Under the pieces are notes generated by a model. That model was not told the DNA's origin. It saw nothing but the letters and a program-made list of their open reading frames with translations, and did not search any database. Positions 24,870 to 33,565 of a DNA stretch of 64,000 bases are shown piece by piece; the first letter of the stretch is position 1; each line of letters starts with the position of its first letter. The DNA lies in contig UQLR01000005.1 of assembly GCA_900541975.1 (NCBI GenBank), positions 1 to 64,000 of the forward strand, read 5' to 3'. Origin of the DNA: an uncultured Oscillospiraceae bacterium. GTDB lineage: Bacteria; Bacillota; Clostridia; Oscillospirales; Acutalibacteraceae. Made by a program: the position numbers and the translations under genes.

Positions 24870-26507
24870 GTGGCAAAAAAAGCTTTGTGCCTGCTGCTTG
24901 CCTGCAGCATGGCCGCGCTGACGTTTCTTGCAGGCTGCAATACGCAGCCTCAGCAGGCAACGGCAGTTGCGTCAGACGATAAGTACAGAAACTTTTATGA
25001 GATTTTTGTTTATTCGTTTTGTGATTCAGACGGCGACGGGATTGGCGATATAAACGGTATTACGCAAAAGCTGGATTATTTAAACGACGGTGACCCAAAC
25101 GGAGGCGATGATCTGGGGATCGACGGCATTTGGCTTATGCCGATAATGCCTTCACCTTCTTACCATAAGTATGATGTAACCGATTATTATGATATTCATC
25201 CCGACTATGGCACGCTGGAGGATTTCGAGCGGTTTACAGCCGAATGCGAAAAGCGCGGGATTGATGTAATTATTGATCTGGTGCTCAACCATACGTCCAG
25301 CGAGCATCCCTGGTTTATAGCGGCCTCGGAAGAGCTGCAACAGGGAAAGACAGACGGTTACGCCCGGTATTACAGCATGCCGGCGGACGGCGCGCGGGTT
25401 TCCGGCTTTAGCTACCAGTTTTTCCCGGGAACCAATTACTCTTATGAGTGTAATTTTTCCGGAGGTATGCCGGAGTTGAATTTAAGCAATGAAGCCGTGC
25501 GGGAGGAAATTAAAAAGATTATGCAGTTTTGGGTGGATAAGGGCGTTTCCGGTTTCCGCCTGGATGCGGTAAAATATTTTGACTCGCCCGACACGGACCG
25601 TGTGGAATTTATGACGTGGCTCAATGAAGCCGGGCGGGAAATTAAAGAGGACATTTACTTTGTCGGCGAGGACTGGGATGGCAACAGCGCAATTGCCCAA
25701 AGCTATGAAAGCGGCATGGACAGCATGTTCAACTTTACGTTTTCGAATTCGGGCGGCAGGCTTCTTTCCGGCGTGAATTCCAAAAATGCGAAAAGCATAC
25801 TCAGCGCGGCGAAAAACTGGAACGATCTGCTCAAGGGCCGCAACGAAAACGCGATAGACGCGGTGTTCCTTTCTAATCACGACATGGCGCGCAGTGCAAA
25901 CGCGTTTAGCGGCAACCTGCAGGAGATGAAAACGGCAGCGGCGCTCTATATGTTTTTGCCGGGTAATTCGTTTATTTATTACGGCGAAGAGGTCGGGCTG
26001 GAAAGCGGTACGGACAATGACGCTTCTTTCAGAATTGCAATGCCGTGGTCGTATGAGGGCGACGGAAGTGGAACGGTTTTAGAGCCGCCGCCGGGTGTTG
26101 TTGAGGAAAATGTAGAGCTGTGGAGCCCTGAAGAAAGTGCAGAAGAGCAGCAGAAAAATGAAAACTCGCTGATGCAGTTTTACAGCAAAATTATTGATAT
26201 TAAGCTGCAGAACCCGGAGATCGCCAGAGGCACGATCCAGGAAATTGTGGAAACCGACATTGGCAACGTGGCGGGCTATGTAACAAAATATGAAGATTCT
26301 TCGCTGATGCTGATGCATAATCTTGGCGAGGAAGAGCGGGTAGTTGAGATATCGAAGGATTACCTGGATTACCAGGGGATCTGCGCACAGCTCACGGCGC
26401 TTGACCCAACCGGCACCGACGCGGACGGCAACAATATTTATCCCCAGTGCAAGCTGGAGGGCACGACTCTGACCATTCCGGCAAGGACAACCGTGCTCTT
26501 AAAATAA
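24870..26507 (+). CDS. GH13 alpha-amylase lipoprotein
   Basis: 545 residues, attached to the outer face of the membrane through Cys23 (lipobox LAGC). GH13 family: FYEIFVYSF strand 1, LVLNHTS region 1, nucleophile D232 in GFRLDAVKYF, acid/base E267 in FVGEDWDG, and D338 in LSNHD. It should trim starch or maltodextrins at the cell surface for the neighbouring transporter. The GTG at 24870 is chosen because AAAGGAGGA ends six bases before it; an ATG at 24864 would lie inside that site. No carbohydrate-binding module or dockerin is present, unlike the amylase at 16183. Confidence 0.9.
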   Translation: MAKKALCLLLACSMAALTFLAGCNTQPQQATAVASDDKYRNFYEIFVYSFCDSDGDGIGDINGITQKLDYLNDGDPNGGDDLGIDGIWLMPIMPSPSYHKYDVTDYYDIHPDYGTLEDFERFTAECEKRGIDVIIDLVLNHTSSEHPWFIAASEELQQGKTDGYARYYSMPADGARVSGFSYQFFPGTNYSYECNFSGGMPELNLSNEAVREEIKKIMQFWVDKGVSGFRLDAVKYFDSPDTDRVEFMTWLNEAGREIKEDIYFVGEDWDGNSAIAQSYESGMDSMFNFTFSNSGGRLLSGVNSKNAKSILSAAKNWNDLLKGRNENAIDAVFLSNHDMARSANAFSGNLQEMKTAAALYMFLPGNSFIYYGEEVGLESGTDNDASFRIAMPWSYEGDGSGTVLEPPPGVVEENVELWSPEESAEEQQKNENSLMQFYSKIIDIKLQNPEIARGTIQEIVETDIGNVAGYVTKYEDSSLMLMHNLGEEERVVEISKDYLDYQGICAQLTALDPTGTDADGNNIYPQCKLEGTTLTIPARTTVLLK

Positions 26508-26537
26508 ACAAGGTATGCATTTTCTATATAAAAGGAT

Positions 26538-26566
26538 GCGCCCGGCAGTTGCCGGGCGCGTTTTTT
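26538..26566 (+). terminator. Terminator of the maltodextrin locus
   Basis: GCGCCCGGCA (26538-26547) and TGCCGGGCGC (26550-26559), then G and six T. Confidence 0.93.
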
Positions 26567-26589
26567 CCGCAACCTTTCTGCGGCGTATT

Positions 26590-27318
26590 TTATACGGATT
26601 TTATCCTGGCCGCCGGATTTATGTATTTTAGCCTCCGCAGCAGAGCCTTGTCCTGTGGTGAAACACGGCGGGATTCGCAGCATTTCTGTATGGCTTTGTT
26701 GTGCGTAAACAAATCAAACGCTCCGTTTTGCAAAAGGGGCAGTGTTTTTTCACGTTGCTTGATGAAGCAGACGGACAAACCCCATGCTACAGCCATCTTT
26801 ACATAATACCCTTCGTGCCGGATGGTTTGATAGACTTTGAGCGTATTGTCTATATAGGCATCTCCCGTATAGTACTGCATAAGCATAACGGCCAGAAAGC
26901 GCAGTTCAAATTCTTTATCAGAGCATTCGTACCGTTCCAAAAAGGCCCTGCCGGCGGGCAGATCCTTTTTTATTGCCTTCAGGTCCCCGCAAAATACGTC
27001 GCATACTGCCCAGTTGTCTATTTTGGGTACAAATTCCGTTGTCAGTGCAAAACGCTGTGCAAGAGAACAACGCATCGCGCCAATCACCATGCCCTGCAGC
27101 ATGCATTCTTCCAGCGTGTCTTCCCTTGCAATTGAAAGAAAGCCCTGCGCGTCTTCATGGGCAATTTGCTTTGCAAGGCGGCGCAGCGTCGGCACACGCA
27201 CGCCCCAGGCCTGCGTTTTACCGGGGATGAGTTTTAAGTTGAATGCTTTGAAGCTTTCTTCGCCAAGTTCTTTGAGCGTGCAGAGCAGTTGTTGGTAAGA
27301 TTGTTGTGTATATGCCAT
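26590..27318 (-). CDS. AlkD-like DNA alkylation repair protein
   Basis: 242 residues, almost all helical, with the HEAT-like repeat pattern of AlkD DNA glycosylases, which remove bulky or charged alkylated bases such as 3-methyladenine. Recognisable parts are GVRVPTLRRLAKQIA, IDNWAVCDVFC (with the conserved Asp and Trp) and MAVAWGLSVCF. The ATG at 27318 has GGGGA seven bases upstream; a GTG two codons earlier is too close. It stands alone between the sugar locus and the polysaccharide locus. Confidence 0.88.
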   Translation of the reverse strand: MAYTQQSYQQLLCTLKELGEESFKAFNLKLIPGKTQAWGVRVPTLRRLAKQIAHEDAQGFLSIAREDTLEECMLQGMVIGAMRCSLAQRFALTTEFVPKIDNWAVCDVFCGDLKAIKKDLPAGRAFLERYECSDKEFELRFLAVMLMQYYTGDAYIDNTLKVYQTIRHEGYYVKMAVAWGLSVCFIKQREKTLPLLQNGAFDLFTHNKAIQKCCESRRVSPQDKALLRRLKYINPAARIKSV

Positions 27319-27501
27319 TTGCACATCCCCTTTTCTGTTTTTTGTTTACATTGTAACACATTTATGAGCAAATATAAACAGAAATGGGATAAATTACAAA
27401 ATTAGGCACTTTATTTTGGTACAAATGTGATTGCAAAGGGAAAAAAGCACAAAATCAGCGAAATTTTATGTGAAAAAAAACAGAAATTCCGCAAAAGATT
27501 A

Positions 27502-27529
27502 TTGATTTTGAATTAAAATATGCTATAAT
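27502..27529 (+). promoter_or_regulatory. Promoter of the polysaccharide locus
   Basis: TTGATT (27502-27507) and TATAAT (27524-27529) with 16 bases between and a TG just upstream (extended -10, TGCTATAAT). The stretch before it is strongly A-rich. Confidence 0.75.
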
Positions 27530-27615
27530 GAGTGCGAGATATATTTGTTTTTTCTGGATTGTTTTTTGGAGGAAAAGTGGTTTTTTGTAAAATCTGCTGC
27601 AAGGGTTGGTAGGAA

Positions 27616-28260
27616 ATGTATGAAAAAATAAAGCGGCTTTTCGAGGTGCTCTTATCTTGCGTGGGCCTTTTGGTTTTGTCTCCGCTGCTGCTTGTAGCGG
27701 CAGTGGCTGTTAAGGTGGAATCAAAAGGGCCGGCAATTTTTAAGCAGGAGAGGATTGGAAGGGACGGCAGAGTGTTTGAAATTTATAAGTTCCGTTCCAT
27801 GTGCGTGGGTGCAGAGAAAACGGGAAGCGGTGTATATTCCGGCAAGAATGATGCGCGTGTGACAAAGGTAGGCAGAGTGCTGCGTGCGACAAGCATTGAT
27901 GAGCTGCCGCAGTTTGTAAATATTTTAAAGGGTGAAATGAGTTTTATTGGCCCGCGCCCTGTGCTTACATACCACCCATGGCCGTATGAGGAATATACCG
28001 ACCGGCAGAAGAAGCGTTTTCTGGTGCGCCCCGGTGTGACAGGCTGGGCGCAGGTAAACGGCAGAAAGGGGCTGCCGTGGGAGCAGCGCATTGCCTATGA
28101 TATAGAATATGTAGAGCATATGTCTTTTTTGTTTGATCTGAAGATCTTTTTTAAAACGATTGGAAAAGTATTTACAAACGCGGACAACGTAAATGTTTCA
28201 CAAACGGCGCCGGCCACACTACAGGAAGAATCCACAGAAAAGGAGCGTGCGGTGAAGTAA
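27616..28260 (+). CDS. Undecaprenyl-phosphate sugar-1-phosphate transferase
   Basis: 214 residues. Starts polysaccharide assembly by moving a sugar phosphate onto undecaprenyl phosphate at the membrane. One N-terminal membrane helix (about 10-32), then the catalytic core with [28 protein letters not shown] and [13 protein letters not shown]. This is the short form (single helix), as in gene 1 of many Firmicutes capsule loci. The ribosome site is weak (GGTTGGTAGG close to the ATG), so the start is less certain than most. It is the first gene of a long co-directional cluster. Confidence 0.93.
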   Translation: MYEKIKRLFEVLLSCVGLLVLSPLLLVAAVAVKVESKGPAIFKQERIGRDGRVFEIYKFRSMCVGAEKTGSGVYSGKNDARVTKVGRVLRATSIDELPQFVNILKGEMSFIGPRPVLTYHPWPYEEYTDRQKKRFLVRPGVTGWAQVNGRKGLPWEQRIAYDIEYVEHMSFLFDLKIFFKTIGKVFTNADNVNVSQTAPATLQEESTEKERAVK

Positions 28261-29096
28261 TGCCTATGAAACTGATGTATATCACAAACCAGCCGGAAGT
28301 GGCTAAAATAGCGGAAAAAGCAGGCGTAGACCGCGTTTTTGTGGATCTTGAAATTCTTGGTAAGCTGGAACGCCAGGGGCATTTGGACACGGTGATTTCC
28401 CGGCACAGCATTGCGGATATTGCTCCAATCAAAGACTGCATAAAAAATGCGGAGCTTCTGGTGCGAAGCAATCCAATATACGACGGCTCCAGAGAAGAAA
28501 TCAATGCGATTGTTGCAAACGGCGCGGACATTGTCATGCTGCCGTTTTTTAAAACGGTGGAGGAACCAAAAAAATTTATAGAATATGTTGGAAAAAGGGC
28601 AAAAACCTGCCTGTTGTTTGAAACGCCGGAATCTGTGGAGCTTGCAGATGATATATTGGCGCTTGACGGCATTGACGAAGTATATATTGGGCTCAACGAC
28701 ATGCATTTGGGATATAAAATGCACTTTATGTTCCAGCTTTTGACAAACGGCACGGTGGACCGGCTGTGCACCAAGTTCCGGCAAAAGGCAATTCCTTACG
28801 GCTTTGGCGGGATAGCAAGCCTGGGACAGGGGCTGTTGCCGTCTGAGCATGTAATTGCGGAACATTACAGGCTTGGGTCGACCAGGGCGATTCTGTCCAG
28901 AAGCTTCTGCAATACGGATAAAATTAACGACCTGCATGCGATCAACGAGTATTTTCTTATGGGGATTAAGGATATCAGGGAGTATGAAACACGACTACTT
29001 GGCGCGGACGACACCTTTTTTGCAAATAACCATAAGTCGGTTGAGCAGATCGTCAACAAAATTGTGGCAGATTTGTCTGGGGAGGAAAAGGCATGA
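28260..29096 (+). CDS. HpcH/HpaI aldolase/citrate lyase-type TIM-barrel enzyme
   Basis: 278 residues. The (beta/alpha)8 family of class II pyruvate aldolases and citrate lyase beta subunits. The likely metal ligands are E121 (LLFETPES) and D147 (IGLNDMHLG), and an Arg at 70 (LLVRSNP). The family makes or cleaves 2-oxo-4-hydroxy acids or acyl-CoA esters. The start codon overlaps the previous stop (TAATG), and its end overlaps the next gene by four bases, so all three are coupled. It lacks the phosphoenolpyruvate mutase signature. Inside a capsule locus this suggests synthesis of a non-sugar acid, which is inference. Confidence 0.75.
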   Translation: MPMKLMYITNQPEVAKIAEKAGVDRVFVDLEILGKLERQGHLDTVISRHSIADIAPIKDCIKNAELLVRSNPIYDGSREEINAIVANGADIVMLPFFKTVEEPKKFIEYVGKRAKTCLLFETPESVELADDILALDGIDEVYIGLNDMHLGYKMHFMFQLLTNGTVDRLCTKFRQKAIPYGFGGIASLGQGLLPSEHVIAEHYRLGSTRAILSRSFCNTDKINDLHAINEYFLMGIKDIREYETRLLGADDTFFANNHKSVEQIVNKIVADLSGEEKA

Positions 29097-30667
29097 TCAA
29101 GGCGCTGATGGACCGTGAAAAAGAACTGCAAATCCATTTGTTTACCCGAGGATTTTTAATTACAGATCGAAAGTTTGCAAATATGGACGGCTACCCGTTT
29201 TATGGAAATTGGAACTGCAAAAGGCTGGAGAACTATTTCTTTTTAACACATCGACTCATAAACCTGTATTCTGTCAGGGAAGGGGATAAAACGTTTTTTT
29301 TAATTGGGCATGCGTACAATCCCTTTACAATGGAAGCAGATGAAGAAAAGATCCTTTTACGGATTGCACAGGCCTATGTGCAGGGTGAAGCGGCCTATTA
29401 CGATGCGGTTGACGAGCTTACGGGGATTTTTCTTTTTGGCTATGTGGATCGGGAGCAGATTTGCTTTATTATCGACCCATCGGGTATGCAGTCGGGCTGT
29501 TATGGAAGAATAGACGGTGCGTTTTATATTTCTTCACACCCGCAGCTGGTGGGCGACCTGTGCGGCCTTACGATGGACAGCCTGGTAAAAGAGCTGGTTT
29601 CCTACAAATGGTACGGAAGGGTTATGGGACCATACCTTCCGGGAGATTTGACGCCATTTTCCGAACTTAAGCGAATTGTGCCGAATATTGACTTTTGTTA
29701 TAAAGACGGCGCGGTACGGCATACCCGTTTTTACCCGCGCAAAGAGATGACACAGTGTGCAAATAGCAGGGAATATGATGCTGTAATTAAAAAAGCAGCC
29801 GATATTTTAAAAAATAACATGGAACTGATTGCACGCAAGTGGGAGCGCCCGCAAATTTCCCTGACGGGAGGAATTGACAGCAACACCACGTTTGCCGCGG
29901 CAAATGGAAATTACGATAAGTACGAAACCTTCAGCTATCTTTCTGCGGAAAAGGAAATACCGGACGTGGAGGCGGCAGAAAAGATTGCAAAGCGTTTTGG
30001 CGTAAAGCATACCCTGTACAGGGTGCCGCAGACGGACGAAGGAATTGAAAAATATGACCAGATTGTCCGGGTTTTGCGCCATAATAACGGCTATATAGCG
30101 GATGGAAAGCCAAATGAGCTGCGTAAGCGGTGCGTTTTACAAAGGGAATGCACTGCGGGCGTGGAGGTGAAATCCTGGGCGTCGGAAACGATCCGGGGTT
30201 ATTGGTATAAGCACTATGGAAGAAAATCCATGCCGAAACTTTCACCAAAGCTGTTTCGCAATCTGTATAAAATTTTTATATTAAACCGTAGCCTGGCCCA
30301 TAAGGTAGACCGTATTTTCGCACAATATATCAGGGATTTTGCCTATGAAAACATACCCGCAGCGTACCCGCCCGCCGATATGCATTATTGGGAGGTTACC
30401 TGGGGCAGCTGGGGCGGAGTAAACATCAGCGAGATGAAATTTTGTTTTGATATTACCATGGCCTATAACAACCGTGTGTTTTTAGACACGCTTTTCCGCG
30501 TGCCGCTTGAAAAACGTATATCGGACCAGCACCATCTGGATATGAAGAAATATTTAAATCCAGAGCTTTATGATATGCATATCCGGGTGGTCAACATGAA
30601 AGAAACCGACTTTCGGGCCTTTATGCTGAATATTATCTTTACATTGAACTCTGTTTTGCCGTTCTGA
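29093..30667 (+). CDS. Asparagine-synthetase-like ATP-dependent ligase
   Basis: 524 residues. The second half carries a PP-loop, SLTGGIDSNT at about residues 257-266, the ATP-pyrophosphatase motif of asparagine and beta-lactam synthetases, which adenylate a carboxylate and then form an amide. The first half resembles the glutaminase-like fold, but the catalytic Cys that should be residue 2 is absent (the protein starts MIKAL), so free glutamine is unlikely to be the nitrogen donor. Coupled to the aldolase gene by overlap and followed by a hydroxyacid dehydrogenase. It may join an amine to an acid in a capsule precursor; the substrate is unknown. Confidence 0.75.
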   Translation: MIKALMDREKELQIHLFTRGFLITDRKFANMDGYPFYGNWNCKRLENYFFLTHRLINLYSVREGDKTFFLIGHAYNPFTMEADEEKILLRIAQAYVQGEAAYYDAVDELTGIFLFGYVDREQICFIIDPSGMQSGCYGRIDGAFYISSHPQLVGDLCGLTMDSLVKELVSYKWYGRVMGPYLPGDLTPFSELKRIVPNIDFCYKDGAVRHTRFYPRKEMTQCANSREYDAVIKKAADILKNNMELIARKWERPQISLTGGIDSNTTFAAANGNYDKYETFSYLSAEKEIPDVEAAEKIAKRFGVKHTLYRVPQTDEGIEKYDQIVRVLRHNNGYIADGKPNELRKRCVLQRECTAGVEVKSWASETIRGYWYKHYGRKSMPKLSPKLFRNLYKIFILNRSLAHKVDRIFAQYIRDFAYENIPAAYPPADMHYWEVTWGSWGGVNISEMKFCFDITMAYNNRVFLDTLFRVPLEKRISDQHHLDMKKYLNPELYDMHIRVVNMKETDFRAFMLNIIFTLNSVLPF

Positions 30668-30692
30668 TAGGAAAAAGGGAAGGAAAAAAGCC

Positions 30693-31601
30693 ATGAACAT
30701 TTTGCTGACGGGAGCGTTTCCCTATGATGCGGCGCAGATCAGAAAAATTGAAAAGCTTGGCTGTACTGTGGAATTTGTGCAGGAAGAACGGAAAACGCTT
30801 TCTTTAGACTGCGCTTTATTTGACGCAGTGGTTTGCAACAGCTTGTTTTTATATAACGACATAGCGGCGTTTAAGAGGCTGCAGTATATACAGCTGACAA
30901 GCGCAGGGCTGGAGCGGGCGCCGCTTGCCTATATACGCGAGCATGGGATTACGCTGCAAAACGCGCGCGGTGTGTACAGTGTTCCCATGGCAGAATGGAT
31001 TGTGTTGAAAATATTGGAAATTTATAAGGATTCCAAGGGCTTTTATAAACGGCAAAAGGAAAAACGGTGGGAAAAAAACAGAAATCTGCTGGAACTCAAC
31101 GGAAAAACTGCCTGCATTGTAGGGGCCGGCAGCGTTGGGCAGGAGGCGGCCAGACGGCTGCAGGCTTTTGGCGTTGTGGTGAAGGCGGTGGATGTTTGCG
31201 ATGTGCATAGCCCTTTTATTGATCACGTTTTTCCAATGCAGGAGCTGGATACGGCGCTTGCCCAAAGCGACATTGCAGTGCTGACTTTGCCGCTGACGCC
31301 GGACACAAAGCATTTGTTTGACAGAGCGCGATTTGCAAAAATGAAGGATGCCGCGGTGCTGGTCAATGTTGCAAGGGGCGCGGTTATCAAGGAGGAGGAT
31401 TTGATAACCGCACTTGCGAACGGCAAGCTTCTGGGCGCGGCGCTTGATGTGTTTGAAGACGAGCCTCTCACGCAAAACAGCCCGCTTTGGGACATGGACC
31501 ATGTGGTCATTACACCGCATAACAGCTTTGTGTCCGACAAAGTAAACGCTCGGCTGTTTGCGCTTATTTATAACAACCTTTTGCAATATATCAGCAGGTA
31601 A
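30693..31601 (+). CDS. D-2-hydroxyacid dehydrogenase
   Basis: 302 residues. NAD-binding motif GAGSVGQEAARRL at about residue 148. Catalytic Arg in VNVARGAVI (about 226), Glu in VFEDEPL (about 255) and His in ITPHNSF (about 275). The family reduces 2-oxo acids to D-2-hydroxy acids. Its place right after the aldolase and ligase suggests that it acts on the 2-oxo acid made by the aldolase. GGGAAGG lies before the ATG. Confidence 0.88.
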   Translation: MNILLTGAFPYDAAQIRKIEKLGCTVEFVQEERKTLSLDCALFDAVVCNSLFLYNDIAAFKRLQYIQLTSAGLERAPLAYIREHGITLQNARGVYSVPMAEWIVLKILEIYKDSKGFYKRQKEKRWEKNRNLLELNGKTACIVGAGSVGQEAARRLQAFGVVVKAVDVCDVHSPFIDHVFPMQELDTALAQSDIAVLTLPLTPDTKHLFDRARFAKMKDAAVLVNVARGAVIKEEDLITALANGKLLGAALDVFEDEPLTQNSPLWDMDHVVITPHNSFVSDKVNARLFALIYNNLLQYISR

Positions 31602-31605
31602 AGTG

Positions 31606-32736
31606 GTGGGAGTTTTGAAAAAAGCGTTGATAACAGCGACCATGCAAAGCCATGTTGCGCAGTTCCATAAACCCCTGATGCGGCTATTAAAAGAAAATGG
31701 GTATGAGGTGCACGTTGCCGCGAAGGACAATCTGGCGGAAAAGAACGGGCTGCAGCTTGTATATGCAGACCGGGTATTTGACGTGCCTTTTTCCCGTTCT
31801 CCGTTTGGGAGGACAAATCTTCGCGCATACAGGCAGATAAAAGAAATTATAAGCGGTATGCAGTATGAGGTTATCAGCTGTAATACGCCCGTGGGAGGCG
31901 TGGTCACGCGCCTTGCGGCAAAGAAGGCGCGCAAAAGCGGTACAAAAGTGTTTTATACGGCGCACGGTTTTCATTTTTACAAGGGCGCACCCGTACAAAA
32001 CTGGCTGTTGTATTACCCTGTGGAAAAATGGCTTGCCCGCTATACGGACACGTTGATTACCATAACAGATGAAGACTATGCACTTGCCCGAAAAAAGCTT
32101 GGCGCAAATGTTGTACGTCTGCACGGCATGGGTGCAAATACAGAGAAATATTACCCGGTTACACAGGCGCAGGCAACCCATTTGAGGCAGGAAATGGGCT
32201 ATAAGGGAAATACGCCGCTGCTTTTGTGCATAGGAGAGCTGCTTAAAAATAAAAACCAACAGGCAATTATCCGGGCGATGCAGCCCATAACCGCGCGCTT
32301 TCCAGAGGCAAAACTGCTGCTTGCAGGCAATGGGCCTTGCCGCCCGCAGCTTATGCAGCTGGCGCGAGACCTGAAGCTGCAGGACGCGGTAGAGTTTTTG
32401 GGTTACCGGACGGATCTGCAGAAGTATATACATATTGCCGATATCATTGTTACCTGCAGCTTCCGTGAAGGGCTGCCACTGAACGTCATGGAGGCCATGC
32501 TTTGTGCAAAGCCGGTAATCGCTTCCAATAACCGCGGCCATCGCGAGCTGGTAAAAGACGGCCTTACGGGTTATATTGTAGAACCGGAAGATATAGAAGG
32601 TTATGCCGGTAAGGTTATTGCATTGATGGAAAACCAGGCGTTGTACACACAGCTTTGCGAAAATGCAAGAGCCGGCGCGGAGCCGTATAAAGATCAAAGC
32701 GTTTTAAATGAGCTGAAAGCGATATATAAGGAATGA
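31606..32736 (+). CDS. Glycosyltransferase family 4 (GT-B)
   Basis: 376 residues. N-terminal Rossmann half with AAKDNLAEKNG, and a C-terminal GT1/GT4 half with CIGELLKNKNQ, FLGYRTDLQKYI and FREGLPLNVMEAMLCAKPVIA, the EX7E nucleotide-sugar site. The start is uncertain: GTG at 31606 is chosen because AGCAGG lies seven bases upstream, right after the previous stop; TTG at 31615 is possible. Confidence 0.88.
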   Translation: MGVLKKALITATMQSHVAQFHKPLMRLLKENGYEVHVAAKDNLAEKNGLQLVYADRVFDVPFSRSPFGRTNLRAYRQIKEIISGMQYEVISCNTPVGGVVTRLAAKKARKSGTKVFYTAHGFHFYKGAPVQNWLLYYPVEKWLARYTDTLITITDEDYALARKKLGANVVRLHGMGANTEKYYPVTQAQATHLRQEMGYKGNTPLLLCIGELLKNKNQQAIIRAMQPITARFPEAKLLLAGNGPCRPQLMQLARDLKLQDAVEFLGYRTDLQKYIHIADIIVTCSFREGLPLNVMEAMLCAKPVIASNNRGHRELVKDGLTGYIVEPEDIEGYAGKVIALMENQALYTQLCENARAGAEPYKDQSVLNELKAIYKE

Positions 32737-32744
32737 GGACAGGT

Positions 32745-33545
32745 ATGGACGAGCAAACGCTGCGCCGGCTGCAGCTGACACAACTGGAAATTTTAAAGGT
32801 GGTAGACCGGGTTTGCAGGGAAAATGGGATTTCCTATTCCCTGTATGGCGGGACGCTTCTAGGCGCAGTGCGCCATAAGGGGTTTATCCCGTGGGACGAC
32901 GATTTGGATATTTGTATGATCCGCGAGGAATACGACCGGTTTATCAAGGTATGGCAGTCGCAAAAGATTGAAAATTATATGCTGGAAAATATCGACACCA
33001 ACGCAAACTTTACACAGTCTTTTACAAAGATCAGGAAATGTAACACAGCGTTTGTTCAGCCGTTTGAGACAAACGTCCGGTATCATACGGGCATTTTTAT
33101 TGACATTTTTCCATTTGACAGAGTTGCAGGCGGCTCTTTTCAAAGAAAAATGCAAAAACTTTGCGCCTGCTTTTACCAGCTGTATGTACGCGCCTATCCA
33201 GACAACAACAGTAAGCTGCTCTATATGGGAACAAAGGTGATTTTGGCAATTACGCCCAAAAGGCTGTACCCCAAATGCGTACGGTTTTTCTATAAAAAGT
33301 TTACAAAGTATAACACGTGCAAAACGCTGCCGTGCGCAGATTTTTCCATTGTAAGAACAATGAAAAATATACTGCCGTATGATATTTTTGACCATATAAC
33401 AGAGCTTTTCTTTGAAGATACAAATTATATGGCGTTTGCGGACTGGGATGTATCGCTGACCACTTCTTACGGCGATTATATGCAGTTGCCTCCGATGGAG
33501 CAGCGAAAAGCAGGACACAACCCGATCTTTATAAAATTTGAATAA
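32745..33545 (+). CDS. LicD-family phosphotransferase
   Basis: 266 residues. The family moves phosphocholine or a similar phospho-alcohol from a CDP carrier onto a glycan. The signature YGGTLLGAVRHKGFIPWDDD, with its acidic cluster, is at about residues 24-43. The ATG at 32745 has GAGGACAGG before it; an earlier ATG in the same frame overlaps the previous gene. The next gene encodes a LicC-like cytidylyltransferase, so donor synthesis and transfer sit together. Confidence 0.92.
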   Translation: MDEQTLRRLQLTQLEILKVVDRVCRENGISYSLYGGTLLGAVRHKGFIPWDDDLDICMIREEYDRFIKVWQSQKIENYMLENIDTNANFTQSFTKIRKCNTAFVQPFETNVRYHTGIFIDIFPFDRVAGGSFQRKMQKLCACFYQLYVRAYPDNNSKLLYMGTKVILAITPKRLYPKCVRFFYKKFTKYNTCKTLPCADFSIVRTMKNILPYDIFDHITELFFEDTNYMAFADWDVSLTTSYGDYMQLPPMEQRKAGHNPIFIKFE

Positions 33546-33565
33546 GGCAAAACGGAGATGATGGT

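Noticed and set aside
28260..29096. Phosphoenolpyruvate mutase (phosphonate pathway)
   Set aside because: Would fit the cytidylyltransferase-PLP fusion, but the mutase signature is absent; the residues match the HpcH/HpaI group.
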